DNA of 64,000 nt, from contig NZ_JAAQPI010000007.1 of assembly GCF_011683955.1 (NCBI RefSeq), positions 248,001 to 312,000 on the forward strand, in the 5' to 3' direction. This stretch comes from Pseudomaricurvus alkylphenolicus. Its GTDB lineage: Bacteria > Pseudomonadota > Gammaproteobacteria > Pseudomonadales > Cellvibrionaceae. The translations under genes were made by a program, and so were the position numbers. The notes beneath the pieces were generated by a model that did no database searches, was not told the DNA's origin, and worked only from the letters and a program-made list of their open reading frames with translations. Of this stretch, positions 9,203 through 17,463 are shown piece after piece; position 1 is the first letter of the stretch; each line of letters starts with the position of its first letter.

Positions 9203-10991
9203 CCATCAGCTTTCCGCCCAGGATGCCCAATTTCTGTTTTTGGAGACGGATAACAATCTGGGTTATGTCACCGGCATACAGGTTTTCGAGCCCACCAGAG
9301 GCAAGGCCAAGGCCAACTCTTTGGAAACATTCCTGGAACATGTTCAATCACGGCTGAATGTCTCTCCCATCTTTACCCAGCGTTTACAGAAAGTCCCCTT
9401 TGAGCTGGACTTTCCCTACTGGGTGACGGACGAATACTTTGACCTGAAATCCCATGTCTCGTCTATTTCACTGCCCAAGTCCGCCACCTGGTCGGACTTT
9501 CGCGAGATCGTGGGTCGCTTTCACAGCCGCCCGCTGAATATGCAACGCCCATTGTGGGAAATGCTGCTGATTGAAGGCGTAGGTCACATAGAAGGCTTTG
9601 CCGCCGGCAGCTTTGCCGTTGCGTCCAAATTCCATCACTGCGCCATTGATGGGACCTCCGGCGTCCGCGTGATGGCAGCCTTAACGGATATCGACGCCAA
9701 GGGAACTCCGGTATTCCCTGTACCGGAAAAGCCACCTGCGCCAATCAAGCCACTGTCCTGGAAGCAGATGATGAGCAACGCGGCGCGCAGCAACATCAGC
9801 TCGCCGGTGAAGCTGGCCAGCTCATTGCTGAGTGCCTACCCGATGGTGGTGCCCGCGCTGCGACGTGCCATTGCCGGTGGTGACGAGGAACATAGCTCGG
9901 AAGTGGCGGAAACACGCTTTAACGCCAACACCTCGCCGCACAAGGTTTTCGACGGTACGGCATTCGATCTGGCGGACTTTAAAAAGATTCGCACCCTGAT
10001 CGAAGGCTCAACCATTAACGATGTGGTGCTGGCGATTTGCAGCGGCGGTTTGCGCAACTATCTCAAGCATCATAAGGAACTGCCCAAAGAGTCCCTGGCC
10101 GCCTGTGCTCCCATCAATGTTCGCGCTAAGACCGGAAAACAAAAAAACGCGAATGAGGTCAGCGGCAACAACATCACCGCTATGAACATTTCGCTCTTCA
10201 CGCAGGAAAGCGACCCCGTCATACGCCTGGCGCGCATTCATCGCCTCGCCTCGGAGTCGAAAGCCGGAAAGGCCGGACTCTCGGCCCGACTGATGACGGA
10301 TATCTCCAAGCACATCCCCGGTTTTACCTTGTCTATGGCGACCCGCATGCTGGTCCGCTCCGGCAATGTCAGCAAAATGGTCAACACTTTTATCTCCAAT
10401 GTGCCCGGCCCACAGATGCCCGTGTATCTGAACGGCGCCAAGTGTACCCACAACTATGGCATGGCACCTCTCGCTGATGGCATGGGCCTGTTTATCGCCA
10501 CGCCCAGCTATAACGGCAAAATGTATTTCTCAATAACTTCCACCAAAGAGATTCTGCCTGACATCGGTTTCTTTATTACCTGTCTGCAGGAGGCATTCAA
10601 CGAATTGCTGAGTTTTGCGGAAAAGGCGGCTTCTCAAGAAAAGCCCAAAGCCAAAGCAGCGGCCAAGAAGGCGCCTGCGGCCAAAAAGACGGTGGCGAAA
10701 AAAACCACCCGTAGAACAGCCACCAAAACCACGGCAAAAGCGGTGAAAGACAGCGCTGCTCCGACCAAGAAGAAAGCACCAGCTCGCAAACCGACTGCCG
10801 GCAAAAAGAAACCCGAAACTGCAAAAGAAGAGGCGCCGCTCAAGCCCAAAGCCGATACCGAGCAAACCGCTGTGGAGACCGCTGCTGCTCAGACGCCCGA
10901 ACCGGCTCAAGCTGAAGCCAACTCCAGGCCTGAAACCAACGCCGTTACCAACGAAGCAGCCGCCCCTGCCGAAGAAAAGGCCACCCCATAG
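9195..10991 (+). CDS. wax ester synthase / diacylglycerol acyltransferase with lysine-alanine-rich tail
   Basis: Residues 1-475 are a WS/DGAT family enzyme, which esterifies an acyl-CoA onto a fatty alcohol or diacylglycerol to make storage wax esters or triacylglycerol. The catalytic HHxxxDG motif is HHCAIDG (residues 147-153), with a conserved NDVVLA (from Asn275) and an SNVPGP block near residue 400. Residues about 477-598 are an added low-complexity tail of Lys, Ala, Pro and Thr (AKKAPAAKK-type units) turning acidic at the end, like histone H1. Ordinary members are about 450-480 residues, so the tail is an extension. The gene starts inside the end of the HAD-PlsC gene. Confidence 0.92.
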   Translation: MPNHQLSAQDAQFLFLETDNNLGYVTGIQVFEPTRGKAKANSLETFLEHVQSRLNVSPIFTQRLQKVPFELDFPYWVTDEYFDLKSHVSSISLPKSATWSDFREIVGRFHSRPLNMQRPLWEMLLIEGVGHIEGFAAGSFAVASKFHHCAIDGTSGVRVMAALTDIDAKGTPVFPVPEKPPAPIKPLSWKQMMSNAARSNISSPVKLASSLLSAYPMVVPALRRAIAGGDEEHSSEVAETRFNANTSPHKVFDGTAFDLADFKKIRTLIEGSTINDVVLAICSGGLRNYLKHHKELPKESLAACAPINVRAKTGKQKNANEVSGNNITAMNISLFTQESDPVIRLARIHRLASESKAGKAGLSARLMTDISKHIPGFTLSMATRMLVRSGNVSKMVNTFISNVPGPQMPVYLNGAKCTHNYGMAPLADGMGLFIATPSYNGKMYFSITSTKEILPDIGFFITCLQEAFNELLSFAEKAASQEKPKAKAAAKKAPAAKKTVAKKTTRRTATKTTAKAVKDSAAPTKKKAPARKPTAGKKKPETAKEEAPLKPKADTEQTAVETAAAQTPEPAQAEANSRPETNAVTNEAAAPAEEKATP

Positions 10992-11054
10992 GGTGGCCGC
11001 GGCAGAACATTTAACGCAAGACATGGAAGCACTGACGTTTAATAGAGGTATTCA

Positions 11055-12035
11055 ATGTACTGGGTTCTGTATGCCCTCATAATAGCAATCGCCATCTTTG
11101 CCGGGCTCTATTTTTACAACCCGCGCGCGCTGTTTCATCACACCATCGACCTGATGCGGCGCCTCACAGGGTTTCAACGCAAAACGCTGAACGTAGACGG
11201 CGAGCAGTGGTACTACCTGGAAGGCGGTGCCAGTGATTCAGCGGTCATGGTTTTGGTGCATGGTTTTGGCGCCAATAAAGAAAGTTGGCTGCCCTACGCC
11301 CGGCTGCTGACCAGCAAGTATCGGGTTATCATTCCCGATGTGCCGGGTTTTGGTGAAAGCCCCCAGATCATGGACAAGGACTACCGCTCCAAAACTCAGG
11401 CCGATCGCCTCAACGCCTTTTTGAATCGGATTGGTATTGACCATTGTCATATTTCCGGCAATTCGATGGGTGGATTGATCGCCGCACGATACACCATTGC
11501 TTACCCTGAACAGGTGGACACGCTGACCCTGTTTAACAACGCCGGCATAGACGCGAAAAAGCAGACACCCTTTTATGAGCAAATGCTCGGCGGCGAAGCC
11601 ACTCTGGTCATTCGTACCCGCGAAGAATTCCAGCAACTGTTGTCCGTTGTTTCCCATCGTCCCATGAAAGTACCGGCAAGATTCCTGGACGTGATCGCCG
11701 AAGAGTCGATCGAACGCGCGCCGCTGCTGGACCGGATTTTCGCGTCTCTCAAGGAAGAGATCATGGACGACTACCTCAATCAGTACCTGCCGGACATTCG
11801 GGTTCCGACTCTGGTACTCTGGGGCCGACAGGACAAAATTTTTGATTATGGGCTGGTCAATGTGATGGTGGAACAGATTCCCGACAGCCATGGCGTGATT
11901 CTCGAAAGTACCGGACACACCCCCATGATCGAGCGGCCGGCGGACACCGCCAGGCACCAGCTGCACTTTTTGGAGACCCGTGCACTGAGTGCAGGCAAGA
12001 CTGATACATTGGCAGGGCTGACCAATGACGCATAA
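11055..12035 (+). CDS. alpha/beta hydrolase, membrane-anchored lipase/esterase-like
   Basis: The 326-aa protein starts with a hydrophobic helix (residues about 3-22, ALIIAIAIFAGLYF), so it is probably anchored in the inner membrane. The alpha/beta hydrolase core follows, with HGFGANKES (about residue 71), GNSMGG holding nucleophile Ser137, LWGRQD for the acid and STGHTPMIE for the histidine. It resembles bacterial MGL-type lipases. It sits 63 bp after the wax synthase and 65 bp before plsB, inside the operon, so it may release acyl groups from the stored lipid or act as a lysophospholipase. The ribosome site AGAGG is 6 bases before the ATG. Confidence 0.83.
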   Translation: MYWVLYALIIAIAIFAGLYFYNPRALFHHTIDLMRRLTGFQRKTLNVDGEQWYYLEGGASDSAVMVLVHGFGANKESWLPYARLLTSKYRVIIPDVPGFGESPQIMDKDYRSKTQADRLNAFLNRIGIDHCHISGNSMGGLIAARYTIAYPEQVDTLTLFNNAGIDAKKQTPFYEQMLGGEATLVIRTREEFQQLLSVVSHRPMKVPARFLDVIAEESIERAPLLDRIFASLKEEIMDDYLNQYLPDIRVPTLVLWGRQDKIFDYGLVNVMVEQIPDSHGVILESTGHTPMIERPADTARHQLHFLETRALSAGKTDTLAGLTNDA

Positions 12036-12100
12036 CAAAATGACCGATAACCACAGGGCGTTAGGCACCACAACAACAATAACATCGGAGGTAGTTCAGT

Positions 12101-14533
12101 ATGTATTCTCTTGAAACCGCGTGGCCCGATGAACAACATTCCAATGTGGTGTTTCTGATCGAAGGCAACAACCGACTGCAAACCCGGGTGCTAAAACGCT
12201 GGATCGATGCCACCAATAGCGATCAACGTGAATACGACGCCATTGTATTTACCAAGGGGTCGCGAACGCAGATGGCCAACAGCCTCAAGGCTCTGTACGA
12301 CCTGCCCGATGATACCTACCTGGTACCATTGCGAACCCTGTGGTTTTCAAAAAAAGCCAGCCAACGTACGTCGCTGCAAGAGTCACTCAAGTGGCGTCAT
12401 TTGATCTTTGGTGATCCGAGAACGCCTGGAAATTGGCGTCAGTCGATGATTCACATGCTCGATCCGCAACGCTGCAAACCGCTTTCCGCCGAGGGCGCTA
12501 CCTTCAAGGATTTAAAGCAGCGCTTTGAGATGGCCCACCCGGAGGCTGGCAATGCCCCGGACCTGCTGGTTGATTACGTTGGCCGCCAGGCAATGCTCAC
12601 GCTTGAGCGGGCCGAACGCCTGATTCGTGGTGTGCGTTACAAAATCCCGGCTCTGGTGGCGGAAGAAGTACTGTCCAAGCCCAATCTGGTAAAGAAATTG
12701 GTGGATGAATCCGAACGCTCACTGAAGCCCATGGACTCATTGATGACCTACGCGGGCAAATGTCTGACGGAAGTTGCCGCCCGCCCCACCTCCCTGGCGG
12801 TGGATACCCTCGCCAGTCTGGGTCGCTACCTCTATACCCGGGGATTTGACCCGGAAATTGAGATGCAGGAAGAAGACGTCAAACGTGTCCGGCAACTGGT
12901 GAGTGAGCGGCCGGTGGTATTTCTGATGACTCACCGCTCGCATCTGGACGGGTTCTTGATGACGACCCTGTTCTACGATATGAATCTGCCGCCGCTGCAC
13001 ACCTTTGGTGGCATTAACATGAATTTCTTTGGCTTCGGCACACTGTTTCGCCGAGGCGGCGCTATTTTTATCCGTCGCTCATTTGAAGGGGATCGGGTCT
13101 ATAAGTCGGTCTTTTCCCAGTACATCGAATATCTGGTGGAAAAGCGCTTCCCATTGCTCTGGGCGCTGGAAGGAACCCGCTCGCGTACCGGCAAGATGAT
13201 GCCTCCCCGCTATGGTCTGATCCGCTACGTGGTTGACGCCGCCAAGCGCAACGAAAATGCCGACGTGCTGTTTGTACCTGTTTCGATCGTTTACGACCAG
13301 GTACCTGAAGTCAAAGACTACGGCAATTTGCAGTCGGGTGGTAAAAAACGCCCCGAGTCCGCCAGCTGGTTTATGCAATATATCAGCGGTCTGAAAAACC
13401 CCTTCGGCAAGATACACGTGAAGTTCGGCCAGGGGGTAGCCATGTCTGACGTCACCCAGGGAACCAAGGAGATGTCGACACTGGAGATCCAGAAGTTGGC
13501 CTTCCAGTTGTCCGTCGATGCCAATAACGCCACGGCGGTGGCGCCGACATCCATCATTACCTATGTACTGCTGATTCAGGGCACCCGAGCGCTGACGCAA
13601 AATGAACTGGTTACTGAAATTTCCAGTTTGCTGGAACTGTTGCGACGCCTGAATTACCCGCTGACGGCTGACGCCGACCTCAGCCAGCCGGAAGTGCTGA
13701 GCAAGGTTCTGGACCAGCTCACCCAGACCGGCGTTATCGTGACTTACAAAGATGGCCCCGAGCCGGTTTACGCCGTGGCTCCTGAATCCGTCCGTACCGC
13801 CGCTTACTATCGCAACGGCATGATTCACTTCCTGGTTGTCGGTGCCATTGCAGACCTGGCGCTATTGCACTTGGCGGAACAGCCACAATTCAGCAGTCGT
13901 GATCAGGCCCTGGATGCCATGCGCGAAGAGGCGCTGCGCATTCGTGATTTGATGAAGTTTGAATTCTTCTTTGCGGAGAAGGAGGCCTTTATCGAACAAC
14001 TGGAAGACGAATTGACGCGCCGCGTGGGTGAGACCGACTGGCGCAATCTACTCACCGCAGGCCGACAGGAAATACGCGCTCTGCTGTGGCGCATCAATCC
14101 CCTGCTGGCCCATGGGGCCTTGAGGCCGTTTGTTGAGTCTTACCACTTGGCCGCCGAAGCTGCGGTGACCGAATTACAGGCTGAACCCAACGAAGTGCCT
14201 GACAAAGGCACGATTGCCAACTCCGCTCTCTCGCTGGGTAAGCAACGCGTGTTGCAACAGCGTATCAACTGCGAAGAATCGGTCTCTCAGACCTACATCG
14301 ACAATGGTCTGAAACTGCTGGAAAGCAAAGGGTGTTTGAATGGCAGCCGACTGCAGCAGCTGGAACACTGTAATGTGGCCCTGCAGGAGTTGAGTGCGCT
14401 GGTCCGCCGAATCGAGTTTGTCGCCTCGCTCGCCGAGAGCCGGCGCACCCGCAAGTCTCCAGAGTATCTCGATACTGCGGTGGCTACGGAAGCACATGAT
14501 TACAACAATAATCAGCTGGATAAGGCTGTATAA
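12101..14533 (+). CDS. plsB: glycerol-3-phosphate 1-O-acyltransferase
   Basis: The 810-aa protein matches PlsB in length (E. coli PlsB is about 807 aa). The acyltransferase domain has HRSHLDG (His278 and Asp283, HX4D), a GGAIFIRRSFEGD block and EGTRSR (Glu357), followed by a long C-terminal region typical of PlsB. It transfers an acyl chain from acyl-CoA or acyl-ACP to sn-1 of glycerol-3-phosphate at the inner membrane, giving lysophosphatidate for the PlsC domain encoded upstream. Only 12 bp separate it from gpsA, whose product makes its acceptor substrate. Confidence 0.95.
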   Translation: MYSLETAWPDEQHSNVVFLIEGNNRLQTRVLKRWIDATNSDQREYDAIVFTKGSRTQMANSLKALYDLPDDTYLVPLRTLWFSKKASQRTSLQESLKWRHLIFGDPRTPGNWRQSMIHMLDPQRCKPLSAEGATFKDLKQRFEMAHPEAGNAPDLLVDYVGRQAMLTLERAERLIRGVRYKIPALVAEEVLSKPNLVKKLVDESERSLKPMDSLMTYAGKCLTEVAARPTSLAVDTLASLGRYLYTRGFDPEIEMQEEDVKRVRQLVSERPVVFLMTHRSHLDGFLMTTLFYDMNLPPLHTFGGINMNFFGFGTLFRRGGAIFIRRSFEGDRVYKSVFSQYIEYLVEKRFPLLWALEGTRSRTGKMMPPRYGLIRYVVDAAKRNENADVLFVPVSIVYDQVPEVKDYGNLQSGGKKRPESASWFMQYISGLKNPFGKIHVKFGQGVAMSDVTQGTKEMSTLEIQKLAFQLSVDANNATAVAPTSIITYVLLIQGTRALTQNELVTEISSLLELLRRLNYPLTADADLSQPEVLSKVLDQLTQTGVIVTYKDGPEPVYAVAPESVRTAAYYRNGMIHFLVVGAIADLALLHLAEQPQFSSRDQALDAMREEALRIRDLMKFEFFFAEKEAFIEQLEDELTRRVGETDWRNLLTAGRQEIRALLWRINPLLAHGALRPFVESYHLAAEAAVTELQAEPNEVPDKGTIANSALSLGKQRVLQQRINCEESVSQTYIDNGLKLLESKGCLNGSRLQQLEHCNVALQELSALVRRIEFVASLAESRRTRKSPEYLDTAVATEAHDYNNNQLDKAV

Positions 14534-14545
14534 GAGGTAGCAGAT

Positions 14546-15547
14546 ATGAAATTGAAAGTGGGCGTATTGGGCGGCGGCAGCTGGGGCACCACAGTGGCGT
14601 CACTGGCAGCCAGAAACACGGAAACCGTTATCTGGGCCAGAGACGAAGACACCGTTGCCGAGATTAATGACAACAACTCAAACGAAAAGTACCTGCCGGG
14701 AGCCAAGCTGTGCCCGCGTCTGACGGCCAACAGTGATATCGCCAAGGTGGTGTCTTCTGCCGATGTGTTGGTCGTCGGCATTCCCTCACAATCCTTTCGC
14801 GATGTACTGGAGAGCGTTAAGGAGCATGTGCGCCCCTGGATTCCGGTGGTCAGTCTGACCAAAGGCCTGGAGCGCAACACCAATAAGCGCATGACCGAGG
14901 TGATCAACGAGATATTACCCGGCCACCCCACCGGTGTACTGACCGGACCCAATCTGGCCCGCGAGGTTATGGCCGGGCACGCGGCGGCCAGTGTGATCGC
15001 CATGGAAGACCCCTTTATCCTTAAAGAGCTCCAGAAAGTGTTTAACTCTGGCCTGTTTCGCGTATACACCAACCGTGACGTGATCGGCTGTGAACTGGGC
15101 GGTGTGCTCAAAAATGTGATCGCCATTGCCGCCGGTATGGGAGACGGACAAGGTGCCGGAGTGAATACTCGCTCCGCCATTATCGCCCGTGGTTTGGCGG
15201 AAGTGACTCGCCTGGGCGTGGCAATGGGGGGAGAACCACAGACCTTTGCCGGCCTCGCCGGTCTGGGTGACCTGGTGGCCACCTGCACCAGTGAACAGAG
15301 CCGCAATCGCCATGTGGGTTTTCACCTGGGGGAAGGGCAGACCATCGAAGAGATCATCGAAGCCATGCATATGGTGGCGGAAGGGGTGAAAAGCGCCCCG
15401 ACGGTGATCGAACTGGCGAAACAATACGACGTCAAGATGCCGATCGCCTACGAGGTGCACAAGGTTGTTACCGGTAAGGGTACCGCGCGGGATGCCTACC
15501 GGGGCCTGCTGCGCTCTACTGCGGGGGCAGAACGGGACGCCGGATGA
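14546..15547 (+). CDS. gpsA: glycerol-3-phosphate dehydrogenase [NAD(P)+]
   Basis: The 333-aa enzyme reduces dihydroxyacetone phosphate to sn-glycerol-3-phosphate. The nucleotide fold begins GVLGGGSWGTT (residues 6-15). GPNLAREV, ELGGVLKNV (catalytic Lys near residue 189) and GLAGLGDLVATC are all family signatures, and the length is normal. It lies 12 bp after plsB, so the cluster makes both the substrate and the first enzyme of glycerolipid synthesis. It could also be the housekeeping gpsA of the organism, which the window cannot settle. Confidence 0.95.
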   Translation: MKLKVGVLGGGSWGTTVASLAARNTETVIWARDEDTVAEINDNNSNEKYLPGAKLCPRLTANSDIAKVVSSADVLVVGIPSQSFRDVLESVKEHVRPWIPVVSLTKGLERNTNKRMTEVINEILPGHPTGVLTGPNLAREVMAGHAAASVIAMEDPFILKELQKVFNSGLFRVYTNRDVIGCELGGVLKNVIAIAAGMGDGQGAGVNTRSAIIARGLAEVTRLGVAMGGEPQTFAGLAGLGDLVATCTSEQSRNRHVGFHLGEGQTIEEIIEAMHMVAEGVKSAPTVIELAKQYDVKMPIAYEVHKVVTGKGTARDAYRGLLRSTAGAERDAG

Positions 15548-15820
15548 TCAGTCACGGCCACATCAATTTCACTGATAGCCCAATTTAGAAATTCTGATTT
15601 TGCAACTCACTGAGAGAAAAGGGCATAATTAAGGATAACTATTCAGGTTACACATCAGGGACGACACGTTACCAACGTACGCCGGGGGTTTAGACACCGA
15701 TTTTAACCCGGCTGGCCCATTAAACAGCCTTGCAGAGAGCTGGGGTCACAGACCCGGGATGAGTGCATACACAAAAAACCGCACCTCCTGAGTCGCCGCT
15801 TGACTGAGAGTAACTTGTCA

Positions 15821-17308
15821 ATGCTCGTATCTACAACTCGGAAATTTGAAAAGGCCATGGCCGCCGCCACGACCTACGATGAATGGCGCGATGCCGCTCT
15901 GGCCTTCGACAAAAAACAGGGGCTGGATCGCTGGAAGGCGATGGACCAATCCCGCCGGTACGATTACGTCTCCATCCGCACCCGCCTCGACCGTTTACGG
16001 GTGATGCGCGCCCGCCACGATGACCAGGGCCTGCTGTTTACCCTCAATGAAGGTATCCACGGCAATATGGGAGGCATGGGCAGCTCCAAGCTGTACCTCA
16101 AGGCCAAATTCGGCACCAAGCAATTGGTCGTTGATTACGTCAATGAGATCGTCGATGCCCTGGAGCATTTGGCCGACGACAAAACCGACAGCATTCCATT
16201 CGAACAAAAGCTGGACTTCTTCCGTCGTGCCCACCATTGCTTTGGCAGCAGCGCGTTTATGATGAGTGGCTCGGGAACCCTGCTCTACTTCCATATGGGT
16301 GTGGTCCGTACATTACTCGATCACGATCTGTTGCCGAACGTGCTGTCCGGCTCCAGTGGTGGCTCCCTGGTGGGTTCAATCGTCAGCTGCTACCCCAAGG
16401 ATAAGCTGCAGGAAATGCTCAGCGTTGAAACCATGCTCAACGCCTATGAGCGGGACGAGGAGCGCGGTGGAGTCCTGGGCAATTTGTTGAATGAAATCAT
16501 GCCCCGGCAAATGGGCGCAGAAGCTGTGCGTGAGACCATCAGCCGAATTCTGCCGGACCTGACCTTTCAGGAGGCATTCGAGCTCACCGGTCGCCACCTG
16601 AACGTCTCTATCGCGCCAGTGGAAACCCACCAGACTTCACGCCTCCTGAATGCGTTTACCTCACCCAATGTGTTTGTTCGCGAAGCCATCTTTGCGTCTA
16701 CCGCGGTACCGGGTGTTTACCCACCGGTGACACTGGCGGCCAAGAACGATCACGGTGAGCGTCAGGCGTACCTGCCCTCAAGGCAGTGGGTAGACGGCTC
16801 GGTCAGTGACGATCTGCCGGCCAAGCGCCTGGCACGCCTTTACGGTGTGAACCACTATATCGTCAGCCAGACCAATCCCCATGTGATTCCGTTTGTTACC
16901 GACAGCAAGCGCGAAGGCGGCCCCATGTCGCAGATCAAGTACGCGGGAATGCAAACCGCTCGCACCTGGCTGAACACCAGTGCCGAGATTATGCGTAAAC
17001 CCATGTCCCGCAGCCCCGCGCTCTCGCGGCTGTCCAACATGGCACTGTCCGTGGTGAATCAGGATTATATCGGTGACATCAATATTTTGCCGTCAACGAA
17101 GTTCTTTAATCCCGCCAAGCTGTTATCTCAATTGAACGAAAAGGATGTACGCAAGCTGGTATTGATGGGCGAGCGCGCCACCTGGCCGAAGTTGGAAATG
17201 ATTCGGGTGCAGACGTTGATTGGCCGCACCCTGGATCGTATTTTGAGTGAGTACGAGGACAGGTATCTGGAAAAGTATCAGCCCTGTAAGAAAGCAGCCG
17301 AGAGCTGA
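15821..17308 (+). CDS. patatin-like phospholipase/lipase with DUF3336 domain
   Basis: The 495-aa protein combines an N-terminal DUF3336 region (about residues 1-135) with a patatin domain, the architecture of yeast Tgl3/4/5 triacylglycerol lipases and bacterial homologues. The catalytic dyad is visible: GSSGG carries Ser179 and VDGS carries Asp325. It should hydrolyse acyl esters of triacylglycerol or phospholipid. The ATG at 15821 has GAGAG 10 bases upstream; in-frame TTG codons at 15800 and 15815 are less convincing starts. A 273-bp gap separates it from gpsA, and it probably has its own promoter near the CATAAT at about 15625. Its position suggests lipid mobilisation. Confidence 0.88.
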   Translation: MLVSTTRKFEKAMAAATTYDEWRDAALAFDKKQGLDRWKAMDQSRRYDYVSIRTRLDRLRVMRARHDDQGLLFTLNEGIHGNMGGMGSSKLYLKAKFGTKQLVVDYVNEIVDALEHLADDKTDSIPFEQKLDFFRRAHHCFGSSAFMMSGSGTLLYFHMGVVRTLLDHDLLPNVLSGSSGGSLVGSIVSCYPKDKLQEMLSVETMLNAYERDEERGGVLGNLLNEIMPRQMGAEAVRETISRILPDLTFQEAFELTGRHLNVSIAPVETHQTSRLLNAFTSPNVFVREAIFASTAVPGVYPPVTLAAKNDHGERQAYLPSRQWVDGSVSDDLPAKRLARLYGVNHYIVSQTNPHVIPFVTDSKREGGPMSQIKYAGMQTARTWLNTSAEIMRKPMSRSPALSRLSNMALSVVNQDYIGDINILPSTKFFNPAKLLSQLNEKDVRKLVLMGERATWPKLEMIRVQTLIGRTLDRILSEYEDRYLEKYQPCKKAAES

Positions 17309-17407
17309 TCACCTCCCGCTCACATTGACCATAAATCACACGTCAACGATATCCAGCTTGCCTGCTGTTTGACCGCCTTCCCAAGCGACGTATAATCGCA
17401 CGAAGTT

Positions 17408-17426
17408 AGCGCCCTCTGTGGGCGCT
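17408..17426 (+). terminator. short GC hairpin before the giant gene
   Basis: AGCGCCC (17408-17414) pairs with GGGCGCT (17420-17426) around a 5-base loop. It is 100 bp after the patatin stop and 38 bp before the giant gene start. There is no T-run. It may act as a weak terminator or sit in the leader of the giant gene. Confidence 0.35.
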
Positions 17427-17463
17427 CTGACCAAGGACATTATATCCCAGGGAAAGGCGGAGC

